A DNA stretch of 64,000 nucleotides from VXPW01 sp965115815 (GTDB lineage: Bacteria > Pseudomonadota > Alphaproteobacteria > TMED109), in assembly GCA_965115815.1 (NCBI GenBank), contig OZ220465.1:3534001-3598000 (forward strand). Reading direction: 5' to 3'. The position numbers and the translations under genes are program-made. The notes beneath the pieces were generated by a model that saw nothing but the letters and a program-made list of their open reading frames with translations, was not told the origin of the DNA and did no database searches. This document shows positions 48,701-58,731 of the stretch, one piece after another. The first letter of the stretch is position 1; each line of letters begins with the position of its first letter.

Positions 48701-51700
48701 TCATTGAAGCGCCGGGGCTCTAGACGGCGGCGGCCCCGAGCCCCTGGGTTTCTTCCGGGGCATTGCCCCGGCCTCATTGAAGCCAGATCAATGTTGACCC
48801 GTCGGTAGTAATGCAAGCGAGTTTCTTCCGGGGCATTGCCCCGGCCTCATTGAAGCCAGGGCGAGCTCGCGGCGATCGACGACACCGCCTCGGTTTCTTC
48901 CGGGGCATTGCCCCGGCCTCATTGAAGCCGGTACGGCTCCCCGGTCGGCTTCGCCAGACGGATGGTTTCTTCCGGGGCATTGCCCCGGCCTCATTGAAGC
49001 CGCGTCCAGCTCGCTCTCCTCCAGCCGCGCGAACGTGGTTTCTTCCGGGGCATTGCCCCGGCCTCATTGAAGCCATCGATGTCACGATCCAGCATCTCGA
49101 TCGGCAGCAGTTTCTTCCGGGGCATTGCCCCGGCCTCATTGAAGCGCGATCTCTCGCTCGACCCAGCCGATCGGATCGATAGTTTCTTCCGGGGCATTGC
49201 CCCGGCCTCATTGAAGCCCCAAAGGTCAATACGCTGCAATCCGCCGCCGCCAGGTTTCTTCCGGGGCATTGCCCCGGCCTCATTGAAGCTAGCCTCCCGC
49301 ACCAGGAAAAGAAGTCATGATGGTGTTTCTTCCGGGGCATTGCCCCGGCCTCATTGAAGCCGCTACGCTGAAGCCTTTCCCTGATCTGCTCTCTAGGGTT
49401 TCTTCCGGGGCATTGCCCCGGCCTCATTGAAGCATGATCTGGTCTCCAGGATCCCCGCAACGTGGGGAGGTTTCTTCCGGGGCATTGCCCCGGCCTCATT
49501 GAAGCGCGGAGCGCCACCAGTCCCGCTACCCCGGGGTGGCGGTTTCTTCCGGGGCATTGCCCCGGCCTCATTGAAGCAACAACAGCTTCGCGGGGAAGCG
49601 CGGCTGTACGAGCAAGTTTCTTCCGGGGCATTGCCCCGGCCTCATTGAAGCATGCACAGGGAGCATCAAGAGAAGAGGTGTACAAGGTTTCTTCCGGGGC
49701 ATTGCCCCGGCCTCATTGAAGCCGGAAGGTTGAAGTCGATGACTTACTTTTCTTCGCAGTTTCTTCCGGGGCATTGCCCCGGCCTCATTGAAGCGCCAGA
49801 GACAAGGCAGCTTCTCTTGCTCCATCCGGAGTTTCTTCCGGGGCATTGCCCCGGCCTCATTGAAGCAGGGCGCGGCCCCTGAGCCTGTACGCCCGCGCGA
49901 GGTTTCTTCCGGGGCATTGCCCCGGCCTCATTGAAGCATGGCTGCGTCGTAGTCCTTAGTCTTGACGACAAAGGAGTTTCTTCCGGGGCATTGCCCCGGC
50001 CTCATTGAAGCGCCTGGCTGCCCGGGAAATCTTGGCACGCGAGGTCCAGTTTCTTCCGGGGCATTGCCCCGGCCTCATTGAAGCCGCGGATTGTCGTAAG
50101 CAAGGATACGATCGAAGACACGGTTTCTTCCGGGGCATTGCCCCGGCCTCATTGAAGCCAGTCCCGTCACATACGCCCCTTCACGGGAATAGGAGGTTTC
50201 TTCCGGGGCATTGCCCCGGCCTCATTGAAGCTCGCGAAACGTCACCTCCACCCCGAAGGCCTGGGTGAAGGTTTCTTCCGGGGCATTGCCCCGGCCTCAT
50301 TGAAGCCTCGCCAAGACCCGACATGCCGCGCAAGAACGCGCCGCGTTTCTTCCGGGGCATTGCCCCGGCCTCATTGAAGCCCCAACGCCTCGCGCTGGTC
50401 GTACCCGGCCTGAAGCGGGTTTCTTCCGGGGCATTGCCCCGGCCTCATTGAAGCATTGAAGATCTGGTAGTCATGGATGCCATCAATGCGTTTCTTCCGG
50501 GGCATTGCCCCGGCCTCATTGAAGCGTCAACACGCCCCCCCCTACGTACTCTACGTACTCTGTTTCTTCCGGGGCATTGCCCCGGCCTCATTGAAGCGTC
50601 TTTGTCATCGTAGTCATAGTTTCCTTTCCTAGGGCGTTTCTTCCGGGGCATTGCCCCGGCCTCATTGAAGCCACGAATTCGGCCCAGGAACGGAAGACGA
50701 CAATGCGATGTTTCTTCCGGGGCATTGCCCCGGCCTCATTGAAGCCGCTACGCTGAAGTCTTTCTCTAATCTGCTCTCTAGGTTTCTTCCGGGGCATTGC
50801 CCCGGCCTCATTGAAGCTCGGCGTAGGTGCGCGGCCTCACTCGAGGTCCTTGCCGGGTTTCTTCCGGGGCATTGCCCCGGCCTCATTGAAGCACCTGAGC
50901 AGTGTTCTTGGACATCGAATTCTCCTTCGTTTCTTCCGGGGCATTGCCCCGGCCTCATTGAAGCCGGGGTCCGCTTCGAAAGCTCGGACTCCTCGGTCCA
51001 GGTTTCTTCCGGGGCATTGCCCCGGCCTCATTGAAGCCTCTGATCTGTTCTCGCGCTTTCGGATCAGTCTGTATTGTTTCTTCCGGGGCATTGCCCCGGC
51101 CTCATTGAAGCCCTCAGAAAGCTGCTGGTGCATAGCCATCAGCCTTTGTTTCTTCCGGGGCATTGCCCCGGCCTCATTGAAGCGTGTGGGGTGGAGGGGG
51201 GGATGACGATTCATAGATCGGGGTTTCTTCCGGGGCATTGCCCCGGCCTCATTGAAGCTCCGACGAATGCGCTCTACCGGAAAGTCCTCAAGAACGTTTC
51301 TTCCGGGGCATTGCCCCGGCCTCATTGAAGCGGTTCGCATCCTGCATCAGCGGGAAGTTGACTTCGGAGTTTCTTCCGGGGCATTGCCCCGGCCTCATTG
51401 AAGCCGGTGGCCCTTCTGTCGCTCCGCCATAACTTCCAGACAGTTTCTTCCGGGGCATTGCCCCGGCCTCATTGAAGCTACAGCAGCACCGGCTTGTTCG
51501 ACGTGTGCGCCTCGGTTTCTTCCGGGGCATTGCCCCGGCCTCATTGAAGCGCGTTGCTGCTGGCGAATCCGCGCCCGGCGGACCGCGGTTTCTTCCGGGG
51601 CATTGCCCCGGCCTCATTGAAGCCCCGTGCGGCCGCGCTGGGTCGACCCGCAGGCCGGGTTTCTTCCGGGGCATTGCCCCGGCCTCATTGAAGCCCGGGT

Positions 51701-53693
51701 GACGCGAAGACCGCAGTGACCAGCGCTCGAGTTTCTTCCGGGGCATTGCCCCGGCCTCATTGAAGCCATGGCAGGTATTCCGAATCGTGTGTTGACGGGC
51801 CGCGGTTTCTTCCGGGGCATTGCCCCGGCCTCATTGAAGCCACGAAGAATGGGGGGACGGTGACGGCAACGGTGCCGGGTTTCTTCCGGGGCATTGCCCC
51901 GGCCTCATTGAAGCGACGCCCTGGCCGACGATGCGCCGAAGACGGCGGCGGTTTCTTCCGGGGCATTGCCCCGGCCTCATTGAAGCCGGCATCGGGTCGG
52001 GGGCCGATTGCGCGTCCATGCTAGTTTCTTCCGGGGCATTGCCCCGGCCTCATTGAAGCACGAACTCCTCGTCGCCCATCTCGGTCACGTCGCGGTTTCT
52101 TCCGGGGCATTGCCCCGGCCTCATTGAAGCAGCCCGGCGACGGCCGCCATGGCGCAGGGCCCGCACGGTTTCTTCCGGGGCATTGCCCCGGCCTCATTGA
52201 AGCCCATCTCGGCCTTCAAGCCGTCCATCACGTCGAATGGTTTCTTCCGGGGCATTGCCCCGGCCTCATTGAAGCGCCGTGGCGGTCGCGCGCGCCTTGC
52301 AAGAGCAGGGCGTTTCTTCCGGGGCATTGCCCCGGCCTCATTGAAGCATCAGGTATTCGCGCGTGAGAATGGTGGCCCAGCGAGTTTCTTCCGGGGCATT
52401 GCCCCGGCCTCATTGAAGCATGCACAAGCGCGGCGAGATCGTGGGCCAATGGAAGGGTTTCTTCCGGGGCATTGCCCCGGCCTCATTGAAGCCACGTGGG
52501 AGTTTTGATGTGCCCGACGATGGACCGCGTTTCTTCCGGGGCATTGCCCCGGCCTCATTGAAGCTTCGGCGTCCGACAGCGTGGGCAAGCCATCGCGGCG
52601 GGTTTCTTCCGGGGCATTGCCCCGGCCTCATTGAAGCTCGGTGTGCGCTTCCAGCGGCCGGACCCATCGCCTGGGTTTCTTCCGGGGCATTGCCCCGGCC
52701 TCATTGAAGCTGACGTGGCTGACGATGGTCCGCGGACCGACCGGCCGGTTTCTTCCGGGGCATTGCCCCGGCCTCATTGAAGCCTAGCTTTCGCGACGTC
52801 TACACCTGCGTATCGCAGCGTTTCTTCCGGGGCATTGCCCCGGCCTCATTGAAGCGACTGCATTCACGACGGATCTAACAGTAGATTCGTTGTTTCTTCC
52901 GGGGCATTGCCCCGGCCTCATTGAAGCGAGAATGCAGGCGCGTTGGAGTCTGACCGAGCTCGTAGTTTCTTCCGGGGCATTGCCCCGGCCTCATTGAAGC
53001 AGTGAGGTGATCCGGCCCGACTGGCCGGCCACGTCGTTTCTTCCGGGGCATTGCCCCGGCCTCATTGAAGCACGGTCCAGGGGGTTGTGCCCATAGCCAC
53101 GTGCAGGGTTTCTTCCGGGGCATTGCCCCGGCCTCATTGAAGCCCGACGATTCCAGAACCCCGAGATCCAAAGTGACCGGGTTTCTTCCGGGGCATTGCC
53201 CCGGCCTCATTGAAGCGCCTTAGCCTCGCTTTCCGCTGCCTTGAGCCGGTCAGTTTCTTCCGGGGCATTGCCCCGGCCTCATTGAAGCTAGTTCACGGCC
53301 CCTCTTCCCGATCCTTCCCCGGGCACGTTTCTTCCGGGGCATTGCCCCGGCCTCATTGAAGCCGAGTTTGTCTTTATCGACCAATTCCTGGTCTACATAG
53401 TTTCTTCCGGGGCATTGCCCCGGCCTCATTGAAGCGGACCCTACCCGCGACGGCACCCGCGCCGATCCCCGTTTCTTCCGGGGCATTGCCCCGGCCTCAT
53501 TGAAGCTTCGGGAATCTTTCTGGGATTGTCCGGATAAGGCGTGGTTTCTTCCGGGGCATTGCCCCGGCCTCATTGAAGCGCCGGGGTCCCCATCGAGAAC
53601 CGCACGTCGGCCGGCAGCGTTTCTTCCGGGGCATTGCCCCGGCCTCATTGAAGCGGAGTCCGGGTCCCGCACGCCGTAGATCCGATTTACGTA

Positions 53694-53701
53694 GTTTCTT
53701 C
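53694..53701 (+). repeat. Truncated CRISPR repeat = probable IS66 target site (GTTTCTTC)
   Basis: The last repeat stops after its first eight bases. The next base begins the IS66-B right end (G-TAACTA..., itself split by ISNCY). Eight bases is the target duplication length of IS66, so this is the left copy of the duplicated target. Confidence 0.75.
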
Positions 53702-53702
53702 G

Positions 53703-53708
53703 TAACTA
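53703..53708. repeat. 6-bp duplication TAACTA flanking ISNCY (second copy 55522-55527)
   Basis: TAACTA occurs directly outside both ISNCY termini and belongs to the IS66-B right end, marking the insertion point. Confidence 0.8.
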
Positions 53709-53852
53709 GTGCCCGCAACGAAAAAGTACAATGGTTTGACTCTGAAAGTGGAATCGTGATATAGAGGGGACGAAGAATCCCGCTTTGATGCGGGAATCGG
53801 CCGATGAGGTCGAGAATCGGCCGGATTTTCGGGAATCTTCGCGAGAATTGCC

Positions 53853-55307
53853 ATGCGAAACGTCATTCGCCTGCAGATGGAATTGGGTCAGGTTGCGATC
53901 GAGGAGATCGAGATCGACGAGAGCTCGCGGGATGACATTCCGCCGCTGCTGCTTGGGCTTCGGCACGTGTATGCCGACCGGTCGGTTCGTGCCCGGTGGT
54001 TCGAGATCCTGGAGCAGGGGATCCTTCCCGAGGTGTCCCACACGAAAGGGCGTCCCGGCATGGAGCTGTGGAGGATCCTCGTGATGGGTCTCCTGAAGCA
54101 GGTCCTAGGGTGTGACTTCGATCGTCTGCACGAGCTGGTGAACCAACACCATACCGTTCGGAAGTTTCTGGGACACTCCAACTTCTGGGACGAGACCCGG
54201 TACCGGTATCCCACGGTGGTACCCAACGTGAGCCTGCTGACGCCGGACGTGCTGGGAGAGGTGTTGCAGCTGATCGCGGAGAGCGGCCATGCGCTGGTGC
54301 GGAAGCGGAAGCGGAAGAGCGGCCCGGGCGGTCGCCCGTCGGAGGAGCCCCTGCGGGGCCGCTGTGATTCGTTCGTGGTGAAGACGGATGTGCACTTCCC
54401 GACGGACGTTAACCTGCTGTGGGATGCGATGCGTTGCCTGGTGCGCGAGACGGGCCGCTCAGCCCTGCGGGCGGGGGTGTCCGGAGGGCGGCAGTGGCGG
54501 CATCGGAGCCGGAGGCTGCAGCGGCTCTTTCAGAAGGTTCGGCGGACCCGGCGGGCCCGTCCGGGGCCGATCCAGGCGTACCTCGACGCCTGCTGGGAGG
54601 AGGTCCGACGGGCGGAAGCGACGGTTCCTGCGCTTCGGGAGCAAGGCGTCGGAGCCCCCAGGATTCTCCGGATCGAATCGTACCTCAAGCATGCCCGGAG
54701 GCAGCTCGACCAAGTGGACCGCCGCCTGCTGAAAGGCGAGAAGATCCCGCAGGAAGAGAAGGTGTTTTCGATCTTCGAGGAGCACACGCGCTGGTGTGTG
54801 AAGGGCAAGGCCGGGGTGCCGGTGGAACTCGGAGTGCCGGTGGCCGTGCTGGAGGACCAGCACGGCTTCCTCCTACACTCCCGGATCCTGTGGGAAGGCG
54901 GAGACGTGGATCATGCCGTACCCATGATCCGGGAAGCGCAGGCCCGCTTCCCCGACCTCCGCCTGTGCAGCTTCGATCGGGGGTTCCACAGCCCCTCCAA
55001 CCGGATCGCACTGGACGAACTGCTGGATCACAACGTGCTTCCGAAGAAGGGAAAACTCGGTCCGGCCGACCGGAAACGGGCCGCCGACCCGACGTTCCGG
55101 GAGATGCGCCGGCAGCATCCGGCCGTGGAGTCCGCCATCAATAATCTCGAGCAGCGCGGCATGGACCGGGTCCTGTCGTATGGGGCGGAGGGTTTTGCGC
55201 GGATGGTGGCGCTCTCCATGGTGGCCTTCAATGTCCACCGCATCGGGTTGCTGCTGCAGAGACAGGCCCGGGCCCAAGCCCGACGACGACGAAGACGCGC
55301 CGCCTAA
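53853..55307 (+). CDS. ISNCY-family transposase
   Basis: 484 residues. MRNVIRLQMELGQVAIEEIE, GRPGMELWRILVMGLLKQVL, then DSFVVKTDVHFPTDVNLLWD (first Asp region), FSIFEEHTRWCVKGKAGVP, LCSFDRGFHSPSNR (second Asp) and HPAVESAINNLEQRGMDRV (catalytic Glu). This matches the unclassified ISNCY transposases with a DDE core. Frame intact and length normal, so probably functional. The Arg/Lys-rich tail is usual for these proteins. Confidence 0.85.
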   Translation: MRNVIRLQMELGQVAIEEIEIDESSRDDIPPLLLGLRHVYADRSVRARWFEILEQGILPEVSHTKGRPGMELWRILVMGLLKQVLGCDFDRLHELVNQHHTVRKFLGHSNFWDETRYRYPTVVPNVSLLTPDVLGEVLQLIAESGHALVRKRKRKSGPGGRPSEEPLRGRCDSFVVKTDVHFPTDVNLLWDAMRCLVRETGRSALRAGVSGGRQWRHRSRRLQRLFQKVRRTRRARPGPIQAYLDACWEEVRRAEATVPALREQGVGAPRILRIESYLKHARRQLDQVDRRLLKGEKIPQEEKVFSIFEEHTRWCVKGKAGVPVELGVPVAVLEDQHGFLLHSRILWEGGDVDHAVPMIREAQARFPDLRLCSFDRGFHSPSNRIALDELLDHNVLPKKGKLGPADRKRAADPTFREMRRQHPAVESAINNLEQRGMDRVLSYGAEGFARMVALSMVAFNVHRIGLLLQRQARAQARRRRRRAA

Positions 55308-55521
55308 CAGCGGCGCCCCTCCACCCCGTCCGCGAAGCTCGCCGGGAGCGGGAACGGAGCCGCTCGCCCTAGCGTCCGGATTCTGGGTGGGAAGAGCCCG
55401 GATGCCGCTACGAATCGGCAGGAATCCCCTGGAAACGGAGCGACCGGAGGCCCCGGAGGGTGGGTCCAACCCGAAATTTCGCCGGAAGGGCCGCCAAAAT
55501 GACCATTTTCGGTGCGGGCAC
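55308..55521. other. Non-coding right end of ISNCY
   Basis: About 200 bases between the transposase stop and the right terminus. No gene recognised. Confidence 0.5.
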
Positions 55522-55528
55522 TAACTAC

Positions 55529-57007
55529 TCACCCCTTGTTGGGGTCTGGTTGGCCATAGTGCTCGTTGAGGATGTCTGCGGCCTTTCCGTCGAGGGCGAT
55601 GTGGATGGCGACGAGAGGGTTGTAGCCGAGTGCCTCCATGGAGGTGAGGAAGCTGGAGCCTCGGCACCATGCGGTTGCGTGGAGCATGGTGCGGAAACAT
55701 CCGGACACTTTGATCTTGACCTTGGTCATTCGGATCTTCTGTTCTCCGGCATTGTTGGTGAAGCTGACGTCGGGGTCCTTCATGAAGCGGAGGACGGACG
55801 TCTCGTGTTTCATGAGACGTTCATGCAGGTTGTGGGCGTCGGACTTTGCGATGCGTCCCCGGGTTCCTTTCGTCCGCGGCGGGATATCGGGCAACTCCTT
55901 GGCGCCTTGGGTGAGGAGAGTGCGGTAGCGCTTGCGCACGGCCCGGCGGTCGGTCTCGTTCAAGGCCTTGGATGCGCTCTGGCCGACCCTGTGGCAGACC
56001 TCGCGCAGCAGGCTCTTCATCAATCGCGCCCAGCGGTAGCCGTTGGACTCGACGACGAAGGCCAGTTCGCGCAGCAGGTGGCTGCCGCACAGCTGGTGGC
56101 GGCACTGCTCGTAGCCCATGTACGCAGCCCAGCAGTCGTGGACCAGGACGCCCTGGTAGCGCGGGAGGATGCCGATCTCTTCGATCGCCTCCCGACCGCG
56201 CTTGCGGTGCGGGAACTTCACGGTCAGGGTCCCGTCGGTGACGACATGGAGCCATTGGGTCTTGCTGGCGACCCGGAATCCGGTCTCATCGACATGCAAG
56301 GCCGGGCGTTGCAGGAGATGGGCCACGGCGACCTCCTCCCAAGATGCGAGCGCATCCTGAAAGCGCCGGACATAGCCGAGGCAGGTCGCCTCGGAGAGCC
56401 TGATGCCGGAGATCGCGTGCACGAGCGAGACGGCACGGCGCAGGGACAGCATCTGGGCGATCAGCAGGTTGAGGACCAAGGCCTGGATGCGGACACCGTA
56501 CTGCACGGGCCCCGGCATGAGGTCTGGGAACCGGCCCTTGGTCCGGGCCCGGCACTTCGGGCATTCCTTGATCTCGGCGTCGACGCGGCGCTCGACGACT
56601 TCGAACCCGAGGTCGTAGAGGACGCGCCGCTCCCGATCGACGGGGTCGACGTCGTCGAGGTCGGCGCCGCAAGCGTCGCAGGCATCGACGGTGATCGTCT
56701 CCTGGACGGTGGTCGTGCGCCGGTGACCGCCCGTCTGCGGGTTCGGCTTCGGGCCCTTGCCGTGGCTCCCGGTGCGCCGCGCGCTCTCGTCCGGGTCCGT
56801 CTGGGACGGCGGCAGACCGGAGTTCCGGCTCGTCTTGCGCGTGGCCTTCTCCAGGAGCACGGCCAGCAGCAGCTGGAGCAGCATCAGCAGGCCGCGGACG
56901 AGCGCCTCGCACTCCGGGGAGACCTTGCCTTGCGTGCGGAGATCCTGGAACCGCTTCTGGAAGGCGTCGACCTCTTGGCGCAGGGAGGTGCCGGCGAAGC
57001 TCGTCAT
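55529..57007 (-). CDS. IS66-family transposase (element B, intact)
   Basis: 492 residues from ATG 57007. Coiled-coil/leucine-rich start, zinc finger (CDACGADLDD...KECPKCRARTKGRFPD), catalytic core VDETGFRVASKTQWLHV (first Asp), VHDCWAAYMGYEQCRHQL (second Asp) and VSFTNNAGEQKIRMTKVKI (Glu). All key residues are intact, unlike copies A and C, so B is the best candidate for the active source of IS66 and MITE-1 movement. No TnpA/TnpB genes of classical IS66 accompany it. Starts by ATGA overlap with a small upstream ORF. Confidence 0.9.
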   Translation of the reverse strand: MTSFAGTSLRQEVDAFQKRFQDLRTQGKVSPECEALVRGLLMLLQLLLAVLLEKATRKTSRNSGLPPSQTDPDESARRTGSHGKGPKPNPQTGGHRRTTTVQETITVDACDACGADLDDVDPVDRERRVLYDLGFEVVERRVDAEIKECPKCRARTKGRFPDLMPGPVQYGVRIQALVLNLLIAQMLSLRRAVSLVHAISGIRLSEATCLGYVRRFQDALASWEEVAVAHLLQRPALHVDETGFRVASKTQWLHVVTDGTLTVKFPHRKRGREAIEEIGILPRYQGVLVHDCWAAYMGYEQCRHQLCGSHLLRELAFVVESNGYRWARLMKSLLREVCHRVGQSASKALNETDRRAVRKRYRTLLTQGAKELPDIPPRTKGTRGRIAKSDAHNLHERLMKHETSVLRFMKDPDVSFTNNAGEQKIRMTKVKIKVSGCFRTMLHATAWCRGSSFLTSMEALGYNPLVAIHIALDGKAADILNEHYGQPDPNKG

Positions 57008-57240
57008 CCCGACGCCTCCACCGCCCGGATTGCCGCCCGCACAGCGAACCGCTCGCCTTCGGGCATCGTCCGGTAGCGCCGCGCCGGCGGCGGGCGCGTC
57101 CGGACGCCGCGGCGCTCCAAGGTCTCCAGCATCCCGAGGCCGGCCCCAACCCTGGAGCCGCCCTTTGCTGTCGTCCAGTGAAGGTGCTCGCAGCGGCCCG
57201 AACAGGGGGTCGACTTCAGGTCGATGATTCGCGGGTCCAT
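57004..57240 (-). CDS. Small HTH-like accessory ORF of IS66 element B
   Basis: 78 residues, same product as in element A (MDPRIIDLKSTPCSGRCEHL...LGMLETLERRGV). Coupled to the transposase by ATGA. It lacks the 29-residue segment present in element C. Confidence 0.5.
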   Translation of the reverse strand: MDPRIIDLKSTPCSGRCEHLHWTTAKGGSRVGAGLGMLETLERRGVRTRPPPARRYRTMPEGERFAVRAAIRAVEASG

Positions 57241-57808
57241 GGGGATTCCCGCAGCCACGATTCGACGACAGCATGCGAATCGGCGGGCGCTTGTCAAGCG
57301 GTGCGTGGACGACCCGCCCACGCACCGAAACGTCACCTCCTATCCAAGGCTTGCCGGTATGGGAACACCGCCGTCACCGCGACGCACAGATCCGAATGCC
57401 CTTGCCCCGCCGGGCGATCGACCCGTCGTCGCCTTCGATCCCTACCCTGCCGCCATCCACACCTCCGACGCGGTCCGCCCCGATGGCCCATCTTGGAGAG
57501 GGTCCCTCCTAGCAACGTCAAGCGCAGATCTCCGGCGGAGGGGAACGGCAGCCCACGGAACCCGCTCCACCGGACCGCAGGGCGCGGACCCGCGACCTCC
57601 GCGCGAGGGGCCCGGTCGCGTTGCGGACCCCTCCCCACAAGGCCGGAACGGGGAGCGGAAGCCGAAGATCGACCCACTTCTTGTCAGCCGAACCCCGTGC
57701 ATCCGGTCCTTGGCCGCGAGCGAGGGAAAGGGGCACGGAACCATGCCGGATCCGAACCCGTCAGGAAAAACGATTCGTCATCAGTAGGGGGGGGTGAGTA
57801 GATACCCT
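57241..57808. other. Long non-coding left end of IS66 element B
   Basis: About 570 bases without a convincing gene, strongly conserved between elements A, B and C. The outer ~150 bases are the part that MITE-1 reproduces at both of its ends. Confidence 0.6.
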
Positions 57809-58113
57809 GCATGAACGTCTCATGAAACACGAGACGTCCGTCCTCCGCTTCATGAAGGACCCCGACGTCAGCTTCACCAACAATGCCGGAGAACAGAAGA
57901 TCCGAATGACCAAGGTCAAGATCAAAGTGTCCGGATGTTTCCGCACCATGCTCCACGCAACCGCATGGTGCCGAGGCTCCAGCTTCCTCACCTCCATGGA
58001 GGCACTCGGCTACAACCCTCTCGTCGCCATCCACATCGCCCTCGACGGAAAGGCCGCAGACATCCTCAACGAGCACTATGGCCAACCAGACCCCAACAAG
58101 GGGTGAGTAGTTA
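57809..58113 (+). mobile_element. IS66 fragment D (right-end piece)
   Basis: Begins exactly with CCTGCATG and runs to the right end GGGGTGAGTAGTTAC at 58113. Element A is broken at the same CCTGCATG, so D looks like the missing 3' part of A or of a sister copy. Confidence 0.85.
57813..58106 (+). pseudogene. IS66 transposase C-terminal fragment
   Basis: Encodes the last ~95 residues of the transposase (MKHETSVLRFMKDPDVSF, TNNAGEQKIRM with the catalytic Glu, LNEHYGQPDPNKG). No start region. Confidence 0.88.
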
Positions 58114-58166
58114 CCTGGATTCGATGAATCTTCGCCCTGTCAATATTAATCTTTCATTCATATAGG
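58114..58166. mobile_element. MITE-2 internal fragment
   Basis: CTGGATTCGATGAATCTTCG to TTTCATTCATATAGG matches the middle of MITE-2. It is flanked by IS66 fragment D on the left and the IS66-C left end on the right. Its last bases CATATAG recur at 32177, where the rest of a MITE-2 begins. Confidence 0.75.
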
Positions 58167-58731
58167 GTATCTACTCACCCCCCCCGACTGATGACGAATC
58201 GTTTTTCCTGACGGGTTCGGATCCGGCATGGTTCCGTGCCCCTTTCCCTCGCTCGCGGCCGAGGACCGGATGCACGGGGTTCGGCTGACAAGAAGTGGGT
58301 CGATCTTCGGCTTCCGCTCCCCGTTCCGGCCTTGTGGGGAGGGGTCCGCAACGCGACCGGGCCCCTCGCGCGGAGGTCGCGGGTCCGCGCCGTGCGGTCC
58401 GGTGGAGCGGGTTCCGTGGGCTGCCGTTCCCCTCCGCCGGAGATCTGCGCTTGACGTTGCTAGGAGGGACCCTCTCCAAGATGGGCCATCGGGGCGGACC
58501 GCGTCGGAGGTGTGGATGGCGGCAGGGTAGGGATCGAAGGCGCCGACGGGTCGATCGCCCGGCGGGGCAAGGGCATTCGGATAGGTGCGTCGAGGTGACG
58601 GCGGTGTTCCCATACCGGCAGGCCTTGGATAGGAGGTGACGTTTCGGTGCGTGGGCGGGTCGTCCACGCACCGCTTGACAAGCGCCCGCCGATTCGCATG
58701 CTGTCGTCGAATCGTGGCTGCGGGAATCCCC

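Larger units (their letters stand above)
44083..53701 (+). CRISPR. CRISPR array, about 130 repeats of 36 bp plus one truncated repeat
   Basis: The 36-bp repeat begins GTTTCTTCC, contains the perfect stem CCGGGGC-ATT-GCCCCGG and ends CCTCATTGAAGC. By hand count there are 130 complete repeats (first 44083-44118, last 53619-53654) and a final 8-base piece GTTTCTTC at 53694-53701, where an IS66 cut it. Repeats are essentially invariant to the far end, and spacers are ~35-40 bp. The 3' eight bases ATTGAAGC would be the crRNA 5' handle, resembling type III handles. The array is co-directional with cas4-cas1-cas2. A MITE interrupts one spacer. Several spacer families recur (see findings). Confidence 0.97.
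53709..55521 (+). mobile_element. ISNCY-type insertion sequence, 1.8 kb
   Basis: Inverted ends GTGCCCGCAACGAAAA and GTGCCCGCACCGAAAAT (reverse complement of the right end), with a TAACTA duplication outside them. One full transposase gene. It inserted into the right end of IS66-B, which itself sits in the CRISPR array: two nested events. Confidence 0.85.
53702..57808 (-). mobile_element. IS66-family element B, right end split by an ISNCY element
   Basis: Left end GTATCTACTCACCCCC at 57808 and right end GTAACTACTCACCCC, of which the first seven bases (53702-53708) lie before and the rest after the ISNCY insertion. The body (55528-57808) is full length and carries an intact transposase gene. 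It was inserted in a CRISPR repeat on one side; on the other side it now abuts an IS66 fragment instead of the array. Confidence 0.82.

Noticed and set aside
44109..53672. Many open frames across the array with repeated MRPGQCPGRN or FFRGIAPASLK peptides, which could look like a repeat protein
   Set aside because: They are translations of the 36-bp CRISPR repeat in different frames; they have no start signals or conserved spacing and stop at random in spacers.
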